Shown: positions 56,998 through 64,000 of the stretch, piece by piece
Layout: each line of letters starts with the position of its first letter
Position numbering within the stretch: position 1 is the first letter of the stretch
Origin: PALSA-693 sp963834725
GTDB taxonomy: Bacteria; Actinomycetota; Acidimicrobiia; Acidimicrobiales; Palsa-688
Assembly: GCA_963834725.1 (NCBI GenBank)
Contig: CAWICN010000001.1
Location: 930,001 to 994,000 of the forward strand
DNA length: 64,000 bases
Direction: 5' to 3'
Translations under genes and position numbers: made by a program
Notes under the pieces: generated by a model
The model's input: only the letters and a program-made list of their open reading frames with translations
What the model was told of the DNA's origin: nothing
Database searches by the model: none

Positions 56998-58578
56998 CCC
57001 CAGGCGGCAATGGCCCCCTGTGGTGGCAGGGCGGTGTCATCTACCAGGTCTACATCAGATCCTGGTACGACCCCGAGGGAAAAGGTCACGGCGATCTGCC
57101 CGGCGTCATCGACAAGCTCGACTATCTGGCCTGGCTCGGTGCGGACGGCATCTGGCTGTCGCCCACCATGCCTTCGCCGGATGAGGACTGGGGTTACGAC
57201 GTCGCCGACTACTTCGGCGTCCAACCCGGCCTCGGCACGCCGGCCGACCTCGACCGGCTGGTCGCCGACGCCGGCGCCCGGGGGATCTCGGTCCTGCTCG
57301 ACCTGGTCCCCAATCACACCAGCTCGCTCCATCCGTGGTTCGTCGACGCCCGCTCCGGGCGAGGGGCCCGGCATCGCGATTGGTACGTATGGGCCGATCC
57401 TGCAGCCGGGGGGGCGCCACCGAACAACTGGCTGGCCAGCACCGGAGAATCCGCCTGGGCGTTCGACCCCCCGAGCGGCCAGTACTACCTGCACAACTTC
57501 CTGCCGAGCCAGCCTGATCTCAACTGGTACAACCCCGAGGTCCGGACCGCCTTCGACGAGATCATGCGCTTCTGGTTCGACCGCGGCGTGTCAGGCTTTC
57601 GCGTCGACGTCGCCCACGGCCTGTTTCACGACGAACGTCTGCGCGACAACCCGATGGGTGAAGAACGGCCCGACGCCCGCTTCGGCCAGCAGGAGGTGTA
57701 CAACAAGAACCGGCCGGAGGTCCACGGACTGTTCCGATCCTGGCGAAGCCTGGCGGACAGCTACGCCCCGCCGAAACTCCTTCTCGGAGAGACCTTCGTG
57801 CTCGATGTAGACCGGATGGTCGCCTTCTATGGCGACAACGACGAACTGCAGCTGGCCTTCAACTTCCCGTTCGTCTTCTCGGACTTTTCGGCGCCGGCTC
57901 TTCGGTCGATGGTGGCGGCCACTCTCCGCCAGCTGCCGGCCGGGGCCTGCCCGGCGTGGACCGGTTCCAACCACGACATACCCCGCTTCCCGACCAGATG
58001 GTGTGCGGGTGATGAGCGAAAGGTCCGCCTGGCCCTGCTGGTGCTCTGCAGCCTCCCGGGCACCGTGATCCCGTACTACGGCGACGAGATCGGCATGGAG
58101 AACGTCGACATCCCCGCCGAGCGACTTCTGGACCGAATGACGTCACACCCACCGGGCCGGTTTCGACGCGAACGCGGCGCGCACGCCGATGCAATGGTCG
58201 CCGGCCCCCGGCGCCGGCTTCACCCACCCGGACGTTCGCCCGTGGCTCCCCTTCGGCGACTATCAACGCCGCAACGTGGCGGACGAGGCGCAGGACCCGT
58301 CCTCGATGCTCTCCTTATGCCGCGGGCTGCTCGAGCTCCGCCACCAGCACGTCGCGGGGGTGGCGACCTATGAGGAGCTTCCCTCACCGGATCAGCACTG
58401 GGTGTACCGGACCGGCGATCTGATTGTCGCCGCCAATTTCTCGGATGAAATGACGATCGCAGCCGGCCCCGGCGGCGATGTCCTGCTCTCGACCTTCGGG
58501 CCTCAGAGCAACGGCGCAGTCGCGGGGCGGGATCTCCGACTCCAACCATGGGAGGGCGTGATCTTGAAGGGCGGTTGA
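56994..58578 (+). CDS. GH13 alpha-glucosidase/alpha-amylase family enzyme (one frameshift)
   Basis: Cytosolic retaining glycosidase that would cleave imported alpha-glucosides. Conserved GH13 regions: LVPNHTSSLHPWF, GVSGFRVDVAHGLF (nucleophile Asp), LLLGETFVLD (acid Glu) and WTGSNHDIPRFPTRW (stabilising Asp). One surplus T in the TTT at 58161-58163 shifts the frame; beyond it RTPMQWSPAPGAGF and RPWLPFGDYQRRNV continue to the normal C-terminal domain. Corrected length is 527 residues, usual for this family. GTG overlaps the permease stop. It is isolated from the frameshift cluster at 40-47 kb. Confidence 0.9.
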
Positions 58579-58655
58579 CGGCGTTTTTGGAGTCGGCCCA
58601 GAAAGTGCCTGGTGGACCTGAGAAAGAAAAGGCCTGAAGAAAGAAAAGGTAGAGC

Positions 58656-59813
58656 ATGGCCACAGTGGTGATGAATCAAGTGACCAAGGTGTACGAGAAC
58701 GGCTTCGAGGCGGTGCATCAGTTGAGCCTCGACGTCGCCGAAGGGGAGTTCATGGTCCTGGTCGGACCATCTGGCTGTGGGAAGACCACGGCCCTGCGCA
58801 TGGTGGCCGGCCTGGAAGACATCACGGCCGGGACGCTGGAGATCGGCGGCCAGGTGGTCAACGACAAGTCGCCGAAGGAACGGGACATCGCCATGGTCTT
58901 CCAGAACTATGCCCTCTATCCGCACATGACCGTGGCCCAGAACATTGGCTTTGCCCTCAAAGTAGCCAAGCGGCCGAAACCCGAGATCGACACGAAGGTT
59001 CACGAGGCGGCCGAGATCCTCGGGCTCACCGAGTGGCTTGACCGCAAGCCCGGACAGCTCTCGGGCGGCCAGCGGCAACGGGTGGCCATGGGCCGGGCCA
59101 TCGTGCGCGAACCCTCGGTTTTCCTGATGGACGAGCCCCTTTCCAACCTGGACGCCAAGCTGCGGGTCCAGATGCGGGCCGAAGTGAGCCACATCCAGCG
59201 TCATCTCGGGGTCGCCACCATGTACGTCACCCACGACCAGATCGAAGCGATGACCATGGGCGACCGGGTGGCCGTGCTGCGGTCCGGCTATTTGCAGCAG
59301 GTCGACAAGCCCCAGGTCCTCTATGAGCATCCCGACAACCTGTTTGTCGCAGCCTTTATCGGGTCACCGGCCATGAACCTGTACCGCGCCACCCTCGGCG
59401 ACGGAGTCCGCTCGCTCCAGCTGGGCTCGCAGACGGTGACCCTTCCCGATTCCGTGGCCGCGGCCCATCCCGGCCTGGGCAAGTATGCCGGCCGCGAGAT
59501 TGCGGTGGGACTCCGCCCCGAGCACCTGCCGATACCGCTCGACGGCGAGACCGGGCCCACCCTCGAAGGTGACGTCGACCTGGTGGAAGCCCTCGGCTCC
59601 GAGCTTCTGGTGCACTTCCGCATCGACGCCAAGCAGGTGGTGGCCGAGGGCGCCGGCTCGGACGAAGAGGCCGAGCTCGGCACCTTCGACGTAGCGGTGG
59701 CACGGGTGGACCCGAGGTCTGCCGTGAAGCCGGGCGATCGGGCTCGTTTCGCGATCGACACGGCGCGCATGCAGTTCTTCGACCTCGACACCGATCTGGC
59801 CATCTGGGACTGA
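58656..59813 (+). CDS. Sugar ABC transporter ATPase (MsmK/UgpC type)
   Basis: A 385-residue ATPase. Walker A GPSGCGKTTALRMVAG, Q-loop MVFQNYALYPHMT, signature LSGGQRQRVAMGRA, Walker B VFLMDEPLSNLDAKLR and switch His in MYVTHDQIEAMT are all complete. The C-terminal TOBE domain (from about residue 240) is typical of carbohydrate importers that share one ATPase between systems. It closes the operon, 77 nt after the GH13 stop. The leader contains two GAAAGAAAAGG copies, the second serving as ribosome-binding site. Confidence 0.94.
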   Translation: MATVVMNQVTKVYENGFEAVHQLSLDVAEGEFMVLVGPSGCGKTTALRMVAGLEDITAGTLEIGGQVVNDKSPKERDIAMVFQNYALYPHMTVAQNIGFALKVAKRPKPEIDTKVHEAAEILGLTEWLDRKPGQLSGGQRQRVAMGRAIVREPSVFLMDEPLSNLDAKLRVQMRAEVSHIQRHLGVATMYVTHDQIEAMTMGDRVAVLRSGYLQQVDKPQVLYEHPDNLFVAAFIGSPAMNLYRATLGDGVRSLQLGSQTVTLPDSVAAAHPGLGKYAGREIAVGLRPEHLPIPLDGETGPTLEGDVDLVEALGSELLVHFRIDAKQVVAEGAGSDEEAELGTFDVAVARVDPRSAVKPGDRARFAIDTARMQFFDLDTDLAIWD

Positions 59814-59998
59814 GCGGTCCCGATCTCGACGGTGCCCGGCACGCAGCCCCTGCGAGGGCGGGTGTGGCCGTCGTCACCGGCGCCAGCCGCGGCGCCCGCA
59901 CCGGCGCGGGGTGGCCCGCCGGCCGGGTTACCGGGCTCGCAGTCGCGTCCGACGGAGGCTGGCCGGCTGTCGGTGACCGCTGCCCCCCATCGGCCAGA

Positions 59999-60562
59999 AT
60001 GGGAGCCGTGACGGCGGCTCGTTTCCGGCGCGTCCGGTGGGCCCTGGCAGCCGTCGGGCTGTGGTTGGGGCTGGGCCTGGCTGTGGCCGGCTGCGGTCAC
60101 GGCGCGCCGGCGGCCACACCGTCAGGGCCAGGGCCGTCGACCACCAGCCCGGTCCCAGCGAGCGCCCCATCGACGACGGGACGGCCCCAGCCGACGGCAT
60201 CCCCCGTGGCGCCACCCCCGACGGTGCCGCCTGTGACCGCCCCACCGACGACGGTGTGGAAGGCGTCGGCGCCGCAGGCCAGCCCGGACGCCGCCGCCGC
60301 CACCCTTGTCAACGCCTGGGCCAACGGCGACCGGGCCATCGCGACGTCCGAAGCCACGCCGCAGGCGGTGACCACCCTGTTCGCCGCCCGCTATCCCGGT
60401 CCCGGCCTGGCGATCTCGCGGGGATGCAGCGTCGCCTTCCCCCCGCTCGTGTGCACCTATGGGCCGCCGGGAGGGGCGGATCCGAGCGACGCCATCTACG
60501 AGATCATGGTCTCCCGGACCGCCGCGGGGTGGTACGTCAGCTCGGTCCAGATCCAGGGCTGA
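59999..60562 (+). CDS. Predicted lipoprotein
   Basis: A 187-residue secreted lipoprotein. A basic start (RFRRVRW), hydrophobic core and lipobox AVAGC (Cys about residue 32) are followed by a Pro/Thr/Ser-rich tether (about 35-90) and a small globular domain with a Cys pair (SRGCSVAF, LVCTYGPP), perhaps a disulfide. I do not recognise the family. The start is ATG, or the GTG three codons later. Its 3' end overlaps the 3' end of the convergent reductase gene by 26 nt. Confidence 0.75.
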   Translation: MGAVTAARFRRVRWALAAVGLWLGLGLAVAGCGHGAPAATPSGPGPSTTSPVPASAPSTTGRPQPTASPVAPPPTVPPVTAPPTTVWKASAPQASPDAAAATLVNAWANGDRAIATSEATPQAVTTLFAARYPGPGLAISRGCSVAFPPLVCTYGPPGGADPSDAIYEIMVSRTAAGWYVSSVQIQG

Positions 60563-61838
60563 CGGGCCACGAAACCGCAACCTCCCCGTAGAGGCGCTCG
60601 GTAAACCATCGGGCCGTACTCGTGGACCCGGTCAGGAGCGCCCCGATCCGGGTAGCGATCGCGGCGACCGTGCGATGCCGATCCCGGGGGGCGCCGTCGA
60701 GCAGGTCGTTCCAGAAGACAGCCCAGCCTCCCGCCATCGGCTCGACCTGGCCGGCCACCGTCACCGAACGAGCCAGCACCGCCGCGACCCGAGGCCGTCC
60801 CACCAGTGTCTGCTGCAGCGCGGCCGTGATCCGGTGATAGGGCAGACAGGCGCCGACGAGTTGGGATCGGTACTGGTCCGCGGCGACGCCACCGCAGCCG
60901 AGTATGGCTTCGGCGGCCCAGCGCCCGCTTCGCATGGCGTGGGCGATGCCCTCGCCCTGGAGTGGGTTGACCAACCCGGCCGCGTCGCCGACGAGCAGAA
61001 CCCGGCCGGCGGCGGGGGTGGTGCCGACCATGCCCATCTTCAACCAGCCTCCCAGCCGCCGGGCTAGCTGCCCGGACCCTGGATTCCACAACCCGAGCCG
61101 GCGGAGGTGGGTCAGAAAGGCGGGAAGGGCCCGTACGGCACCGGATCCGGCGTCCCGACCCGAACCGGTCGCGATGCCGATCCCGACGTTGGCGCCGTCG
61201 CCGGCTCCCGGAAAGACCCAGCCGTAGCCGGGGAAGGCCCGCCAGGCCGACGTTTCGAGCAGGGCGATCAACGGTCGTTCTACCGGCTGGGGGTGGTAGC
61301 CGCGGATCGCGAAGCCCCACAGCACCCGCTCGGGCTGCACGAGCCCTGCCGCGGCCGCCACCCGGCTCGTGGCCCCGTCGGCTCCGATCACGAAGTCGGC
61401 TCGCAACGGGCCCCCGGCGGTGCGAAAGCCTTCGAGCCGACCATCCGACCACACCGGTTCCTCGGCCCGAGCCGTCACGGCGACGGCGCCCGCCTCGACC
61501 GCCGCGTGCTGCAGGTCAGCGTCCAGCTCGGCTCGCCTGGCCACCAGGCCGTAGCCCGGATAGGTGAGCCCGGCGGCGCTCGGAAGATCGACCCGCCTTC
61601 CGGTCGGTCCCACCACGACCATGGGCCCGAGTTTGGAGCTCGCCGGCATGGGGAGCGCCAGGTCGCTGAGGAGCTGCACCCCGCGGGGCCCGATGAGGTC
61701 GCCGCAGGCCTTCTCGCGGGGGAAGGCGGATTTGTCGAGGAGGGCGACCCGGGCGCCCCCGCGGGCCAGCACGGTGGCGGCGACGCTCCCGCCGGGACCG
61801 GCGCCGACGACCAGCACATCGAACCGCGACGTCGTCAT
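60537..61838 (-). CDS. Geranylgeranyl reductase family flavoprotein (MenJ-like)
   Basis: A 433-residue FAD-dependent oxidoreductase. The FAD Rossmann motif is VLVVGAGPGGSVAATVLARG, then FPREKACGDLIGPRGVQLL (P-x-x-K-x-C-G, the family mark) and VLLVGDAAGLVNPLQGEGIA near residue 290. Members saturate isoprenoid chains, for example of menaquinone (MenJ) or archaeal-type lipids. A GGAAGGAG site precedes the ATG. It is divergent from a MenG-like methyltransferase, supporting a quinone role. Confidence 0.9.
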   Translation of the reverse strand: MTTSRFDVLVVGAGPGGSVAATVLARGGARVALLDKSAFPREKACGDLIGPRGVQLLSDLALPMPASSKLGPMVVVGPTGRRVDLPSAAGLTYPGYGLVARRAELDADLQHAAVEAGAVAVTARAEEPVWSDGRLEGFRTAGGPLRADFVIGADGATSRVAAAAGLVQPERVLWGFAIRGYHPQPVERPLIALLETSAWRAFPGYGWVFPGAGDGANVGIGIATGSGRDAGSGAVRALPAFLTHLRRLGLWNPGSGQLARRLGGWLKMGMVGTTPAAGRVLLVGDAAGLVNPLQGEGIAHAMRSGRWAAEAILGCGGVAADQYRSQLVGACLPYHRITAALQQTLVGRPRVAAVLARSVTVAGQVEPMAGGWAVFWNDLLDGAPRDRHRTVAAIATRIGALLTGSTSTARWFTERLYGEVAVSWPVSPGSGPS

Positions 61839-61952
61839 CCGGCTCCTTCCTAGCGCGCCTGGGGGATCCAGATCTCCGATTCGGAGCGCCTGGGGGTCCC
61901 GTCGGCTAATCGCCAGACAGCCGGGCGGGTTCTGCGATGCTCTCTCATCACG

Positions 61953-62678
61953 ATGACCATCACCGGTGACCGGAACCGCTTCGCCCAGCAGCTGTTTGCT
62001 CCGCTGCCCGCACGCTACGACCGGCTCGCCGAAGTCCTGTCCCTGGGTCAGAACGGGCGGTGGCGAGGTGCCATGATCGATCAGATCGCGTCGAGCGCCC
62101 CCACGCGCATCCTCGATGTGGCCACCGGAACCGCGGGTGTGGCCATCCAGCTGGTCGCCAGGACGGGAGGCGAGGTCGTCGGCGCCGACCTCACTCTGGA
62201 CATGCTGCAGAGGGGCCGGCGCCGGCTGGGCGCGTTCGGGCTCGTCGAACGGATCCCGTTGGCCGCCGGTCGGGCCGAGCAGCTGCCGTTCCCGGACGCC
62301 AGTTTCGATGCCCTGACGTTTACCTATCTGTTGCGCTATGTCGAGGACCCGGCCGCCACCCTGAGGGAACTGGGCCGGGTGGTCAGGCCCGGTGGGACCA
62401 TGGCCAGCCTGGACTTCCTGGCCCCGCCCCGGCGGTTTTGGCGGGCGTGGTGGTGGATCTACACACGCGGCGTGCTTCCCCTGGCCGGCCTGGTCACCGG
62501 GGGCCGGCCCTGGTACCGGGTTGGCCGCTTCCTCGGCCCGAACATCTCCGAGCACTACCGGCGGTTCCCGGTCACGTCGATAGTGGACGCCTGGCGGCAA
62601 GCCGGCTTCGACGATGTCCGGGTCCGCACCATGAGCCTGGGCGGCGGGGTCGTCATGCGGGGAACACGCCGGCCGTGA
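61953..62678 (+). CDS. UbiE/MenG-type methyltransferase
   Basis: A 241-residue SAM-dependent methyltransferase. The SAM motif is RILDVATGTAGVAIQLVART, with GADLTLDMLQRG and AEQLPFPDASFDALTFTYLL as motifs II and III; LREVxR-type LRELGRVVRPGG follows. The pattern fits demethylmenaquinone methyltransferase (MenG), completing menaquinone from its prenylated precursor. Its end is longer and more hydrophobic than usual (residues 165-190). The stop overlaps the next start (GTGA), so the UbiA-like gene is co-translated. Confidence 0.85.
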   Translation: MTITGDRNRFAQQLFAPLPARYDRLAEVLSLGQNGRWRGAMIDQIASSAPTRILDVATGTAGVAIQLVARTGGEVVGADLTLDMLQRGRRRLGAFGLVERIPLAAGRAEQLPFPDASFDALTFTYLLRYVEDPAATLRELGRVVRPGGTMASLDFLAPPRRFWRAWWWIYTRGVLPLAGLVTGGRPWYRVGRFLGPNISEHYRRFPVTSIVDAWRQAGFDDVRVRTMSLGGGVVMRGTRRP

Positions 62679-63445
62679 CCCTCGAACCGGCTTCCGGGCG
62701 CGAACGGCTCGGGCCGGTGGCGCCGCCGCAACCGGCCTTCTATGCGGCCCGGCCGGGCGCCTGGCGCGACTGGTGGAACGTGCTCCACCCGCCGTACACG
62801 GCCTGGCATCTCTCCTACGTCGTCATCGGCGCCGCGCTGGCGCCCCATGTGGCGACCAGCCGGTTGGTCGCCACCCTGCTCGCCTTCTTCCTCGCCGTCG
62901 GCATCGCGGCTCACGCCCTCGACGAGCTCCGGGGCCGGCCGCTTGGCACCCGGATTCCGGCACCGCTGCTCGTGGTCGTGAGCGCCGTCTCCCTGGCGGG
63001 GGCGGTAGCGCTCGGCTTCGCCGGCCTGTCGAGGATCGGATGGCCGCTGCTGCCCTTCCTGGTTCTCGGACCGCTGCTGGTGCTGGCCTACAACCTCGAG
63101 TGGTTTGGCGGGATCATCCACACCGACCTCGGATTCGCGGCGGCATGGGGGGCGTTCCCGGTCCTCACGGCCTACGTAGCCCAGGCGGAAGACCTGGCCG
63201 TCGGTGCCGTCCTCGCCGCCCTCTTCGCGTTAGCGCTCTCGGCCGCGCAGCGGCGGCTCAGCTCCCCGGCCCGGCTGGTCCGCCGGCGGGCCACCGGCGT
63301 CGAGGGCCAGATGACGCTACGGGACGGTCAGGTGGTGCCCATCGACGAGCGGACCCTGCTCGCCCCTCTGGAGGCGGCTCTCCGGGCGCTGTCCTGGGCG
63401 GTTGTCCTGCTGGCGGCCTCGCTGGCCGTCACCCGCCTGGGCTGA
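62675..63445 (+). CDS. Polytopic membrane protein, UbiA-like
   Basis: A 256-residue protein with about seven membrane segments. IAAHALDELRGRPLGT between helices two and three recalls the first Asp-rich motif of UbiA prenyltransferases (with few Asp), and NLEWFGGIIHTDLGFAAAWG the second region. The overall length is shorter than UbiA. I cannot assign activity; the coupling to MenG and opposite the geranylgeranyl-reductase gene suggests isoprenoid-quinone chemistry. The GTG start is within the MenG stop (GTGA). Confidence 0.65.
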   Translation: MTLEPASGRERLGPVAPPQPAFYAARPGAWRDWWNVLHPPYTAWHLSYVVIGAALAPHVATSRLVATLLAFFLAVGIAAHALDELRGRPLGTRIPAPLLVVVSAVSLAGAVALGFAGLSRIGWPLLPFLVLGPLLVLAYNLEWFGGIIHTDLGFAAAWGAFPVLTAYVAQAEDLAVGAVLAALFALALSAAQRRLSSPARLVRRRATGVEGQMTLRDGQVVPIDERTLLAPLEAALRALSWAVVLLAASLAVTRLG

Positions 63446-63461
63446 ACTGAGATCGGCGGTC

Positions 63462-63590
63462 GGGGTCCGGCCGCGCAGGGGTCGGGCCGCGCCGGGGTCC
63501 GGCCGCGCAGGGGTCGGGCCGCGCAGGTCCCCAGCCGCTCAGGTCCCCAGCCGCTCAGGTCCCCAGCCGCTCAGGGGCCCTGGCCGCTCA
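63462..63590. repeat. 16-bp-period tandem array (8 units, two families)
   Basis: Four units of GGGGTCSGGCCGCGCM (63462-63525) run directly into three exact units of GGTCCCCAGCCGCTCA (63526-63573) and a degenerate eighth. The period is 16 throughout though the unit sequence changes. The array fills the gap between two convergent genes; the last unit contains the stop of the minus-strand gene. Confidence 0.9.
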
Positions 63591-64000
63591 CGCCCGGGCG
63601 GCGGTGTCCACTACCCGCCAGTACGAGGGTTCGCCGACCTCCTCGCGAACCACTCCGAGGCGCTTGAGGTGCTCCAGGTGGGCGAGGGCCTCGCCCACCG
63701 CAGCCCGCCGCACGAACACCTGCATATCGTCCCAGGGCCGGTTCCAGGTCATGTGCTCCGCGATCCCCCAGGCGGTGTCTATCCCGGCGCGTATGGCGGA
63801 GATCGCCTCCTCCAGGCGCTCCTGGTGATGGGCCTTCAGCGCCGCCACCCGGGCCCGCAGGTCAGTGAAACGGTGCTCATGGGCGGGCAGCACTTCGTCG
63901 ACGTCGTAGGCCTCGACTCTGGCCAGGGACTCGAGGAAGGCACCGAGCGGATCGGGTCCTGATTGCGGGTGAACCGAGATGTTGGGACTGATGCGGGGCA
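63588..64000 (-). CDS. Metallo-beta-lactamase-fold hydrolase (partial, N-terminus off right edge)
   Basis: The 137 codons in the window are the C-terminal part of an MBL-fold protein of the LACTB2-like type. DEVLPAHEHRFTDLRARV carries the last metal His, preceded by PNISVHPQSGPDPLGAFLES, and after it comes the winged-helix-like tail (HQERLEEAISAI, TWNRPWDDMQVF, LGVVREEVG). The catalytic HxHxDH motif lies outside the window. Function unknown; related actinobacterial proteins act on thioesters or nucleic acids. Confidence 0.85.
   Translation of the reverse strand, partial: PRISPNISVHPQSGPDPLGAFLESLARVEAYDVDEVLPAHEHRFTDLRARVAALKAHHQERLEEAISAIRAGIDTAWGIAEHMTWNRPWDDMQVFVRRAAVGEALAHLEHLKRLGVVREEVGEPSYWRVVDTAARA

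Overview
The window is a high-GC bacterial segment from an actinobacterium, most likely a deep, non-model lineage such as Acidimicrobiia; the taxon is an inference. Supporting signs are a mycothiol-dependent formaldehyde dehydrogenase, two luciferase-like (F420/FMN-type) oxidoreductases, a fused CysNC, a fused IcmF mutase, a DUF4032 kinase-like protein, many GTG starts and many 4-nt ATGA/GTGA gene overlaps. I found no rRNA, tRNA, CRISPR array, transposase, integrase or phage gene. This is chromosomal housekeeping and catabolic DNA rather than an island.

Layout. 0-12 kb: alkylation repair (tag, cut by the left edge), a LapA-like membrane protein, two luciferase-like oxidoreductases, an acetoacetate-decarboxylase-fold protein, a HAD hydrolase, a DenD-like SDR, an acyl-CoA synthetase divergent from an ACAD10-type phosphotransferase, a nitroreductase, a gutted dienelactone hydrolase, a SelW-like thioredoxin-fold protein and an SDR. 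12-20 kb: a Ser/Gly-repeat secreted protein, a 3Fe-4S ferredoxin, a MetE-like methyltransferase, GabT, a histidine phosphatase, a zinc-ribbon coiled-coil protein, a class A penicillin-binding protein and an acyl-CoA dehydrogenase. 20-25 kb: a polyphosphate pair (Ppx/GppA phosphatase and a CYTH-CHAD protein). 25-29 kb: a kinase / vWA / PP2C triad of the YegI-YegL-YegK (TerY-P) type next to a VIT1/CCC1 transporter. 29-37 kb: a leucine-catabolism operon (MccB, MccA, HMG-CoA lyase, acyl-CoA dehydrogenase) divergent from an acyl-CoA ligase, then a phasin-like protein with its own promoter. 37-50 kb, nearly all on the minus strand: a serine hydrolase, sulfate assimilation (cysD, cysNC, cysQ), IcmF, mycothiol-dependent formaldehyde dehydrogenase and a fused branched-chain 2-oxoacid dehydrogenase E1. 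50-60 kb: a DUF4032 protein divergent from a conserved hypothetical, then a LacI-controlled alpha-glucoside ABC transporter with GH13 glucosidase and MsmK-type ATPase. 60-64 kb: a lipoprotein, a geranylgeranyl-reductase-type flavoprotein divergent from a MenG/UbiE methyltransferase coupled to a UbiA-like membrane protein, and a metallo-beta-lactamase-fold hydrolase cut by the right edge.

The genes describe an aerobic heterotroph that degrades branched-chain amino acids and acyl-CoAs, imports alpha-glucosides, assimilates sulfate, makes menaquinone-type lipids and probably stores polyphosphate and polyhydroxyalkanoate.

Two window-wide patterns deserve attention. First, about 18 frame disruptions are confined to 39.6-47.5 kb (cysNC, cysD, icmF, mscR, E1), with one more at 58.16 kb. 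Nearly all are one surplus base and removing it restores full-length family proteins, so they look like sequence error rather than gene decay. Second, unrelated short tandem repeats (units of 14-24 bp) occur both inside genes as in-frame linkers or tails and immediately after stop codons. The most interesting functional module is the kinase/vWA/PP2C triad; the most interesting non-coding stretch is the 24.88-25.19 kb gap, with an AT-rich 44-bp palindrome and a separate perfect 12-bp inverted repeat.
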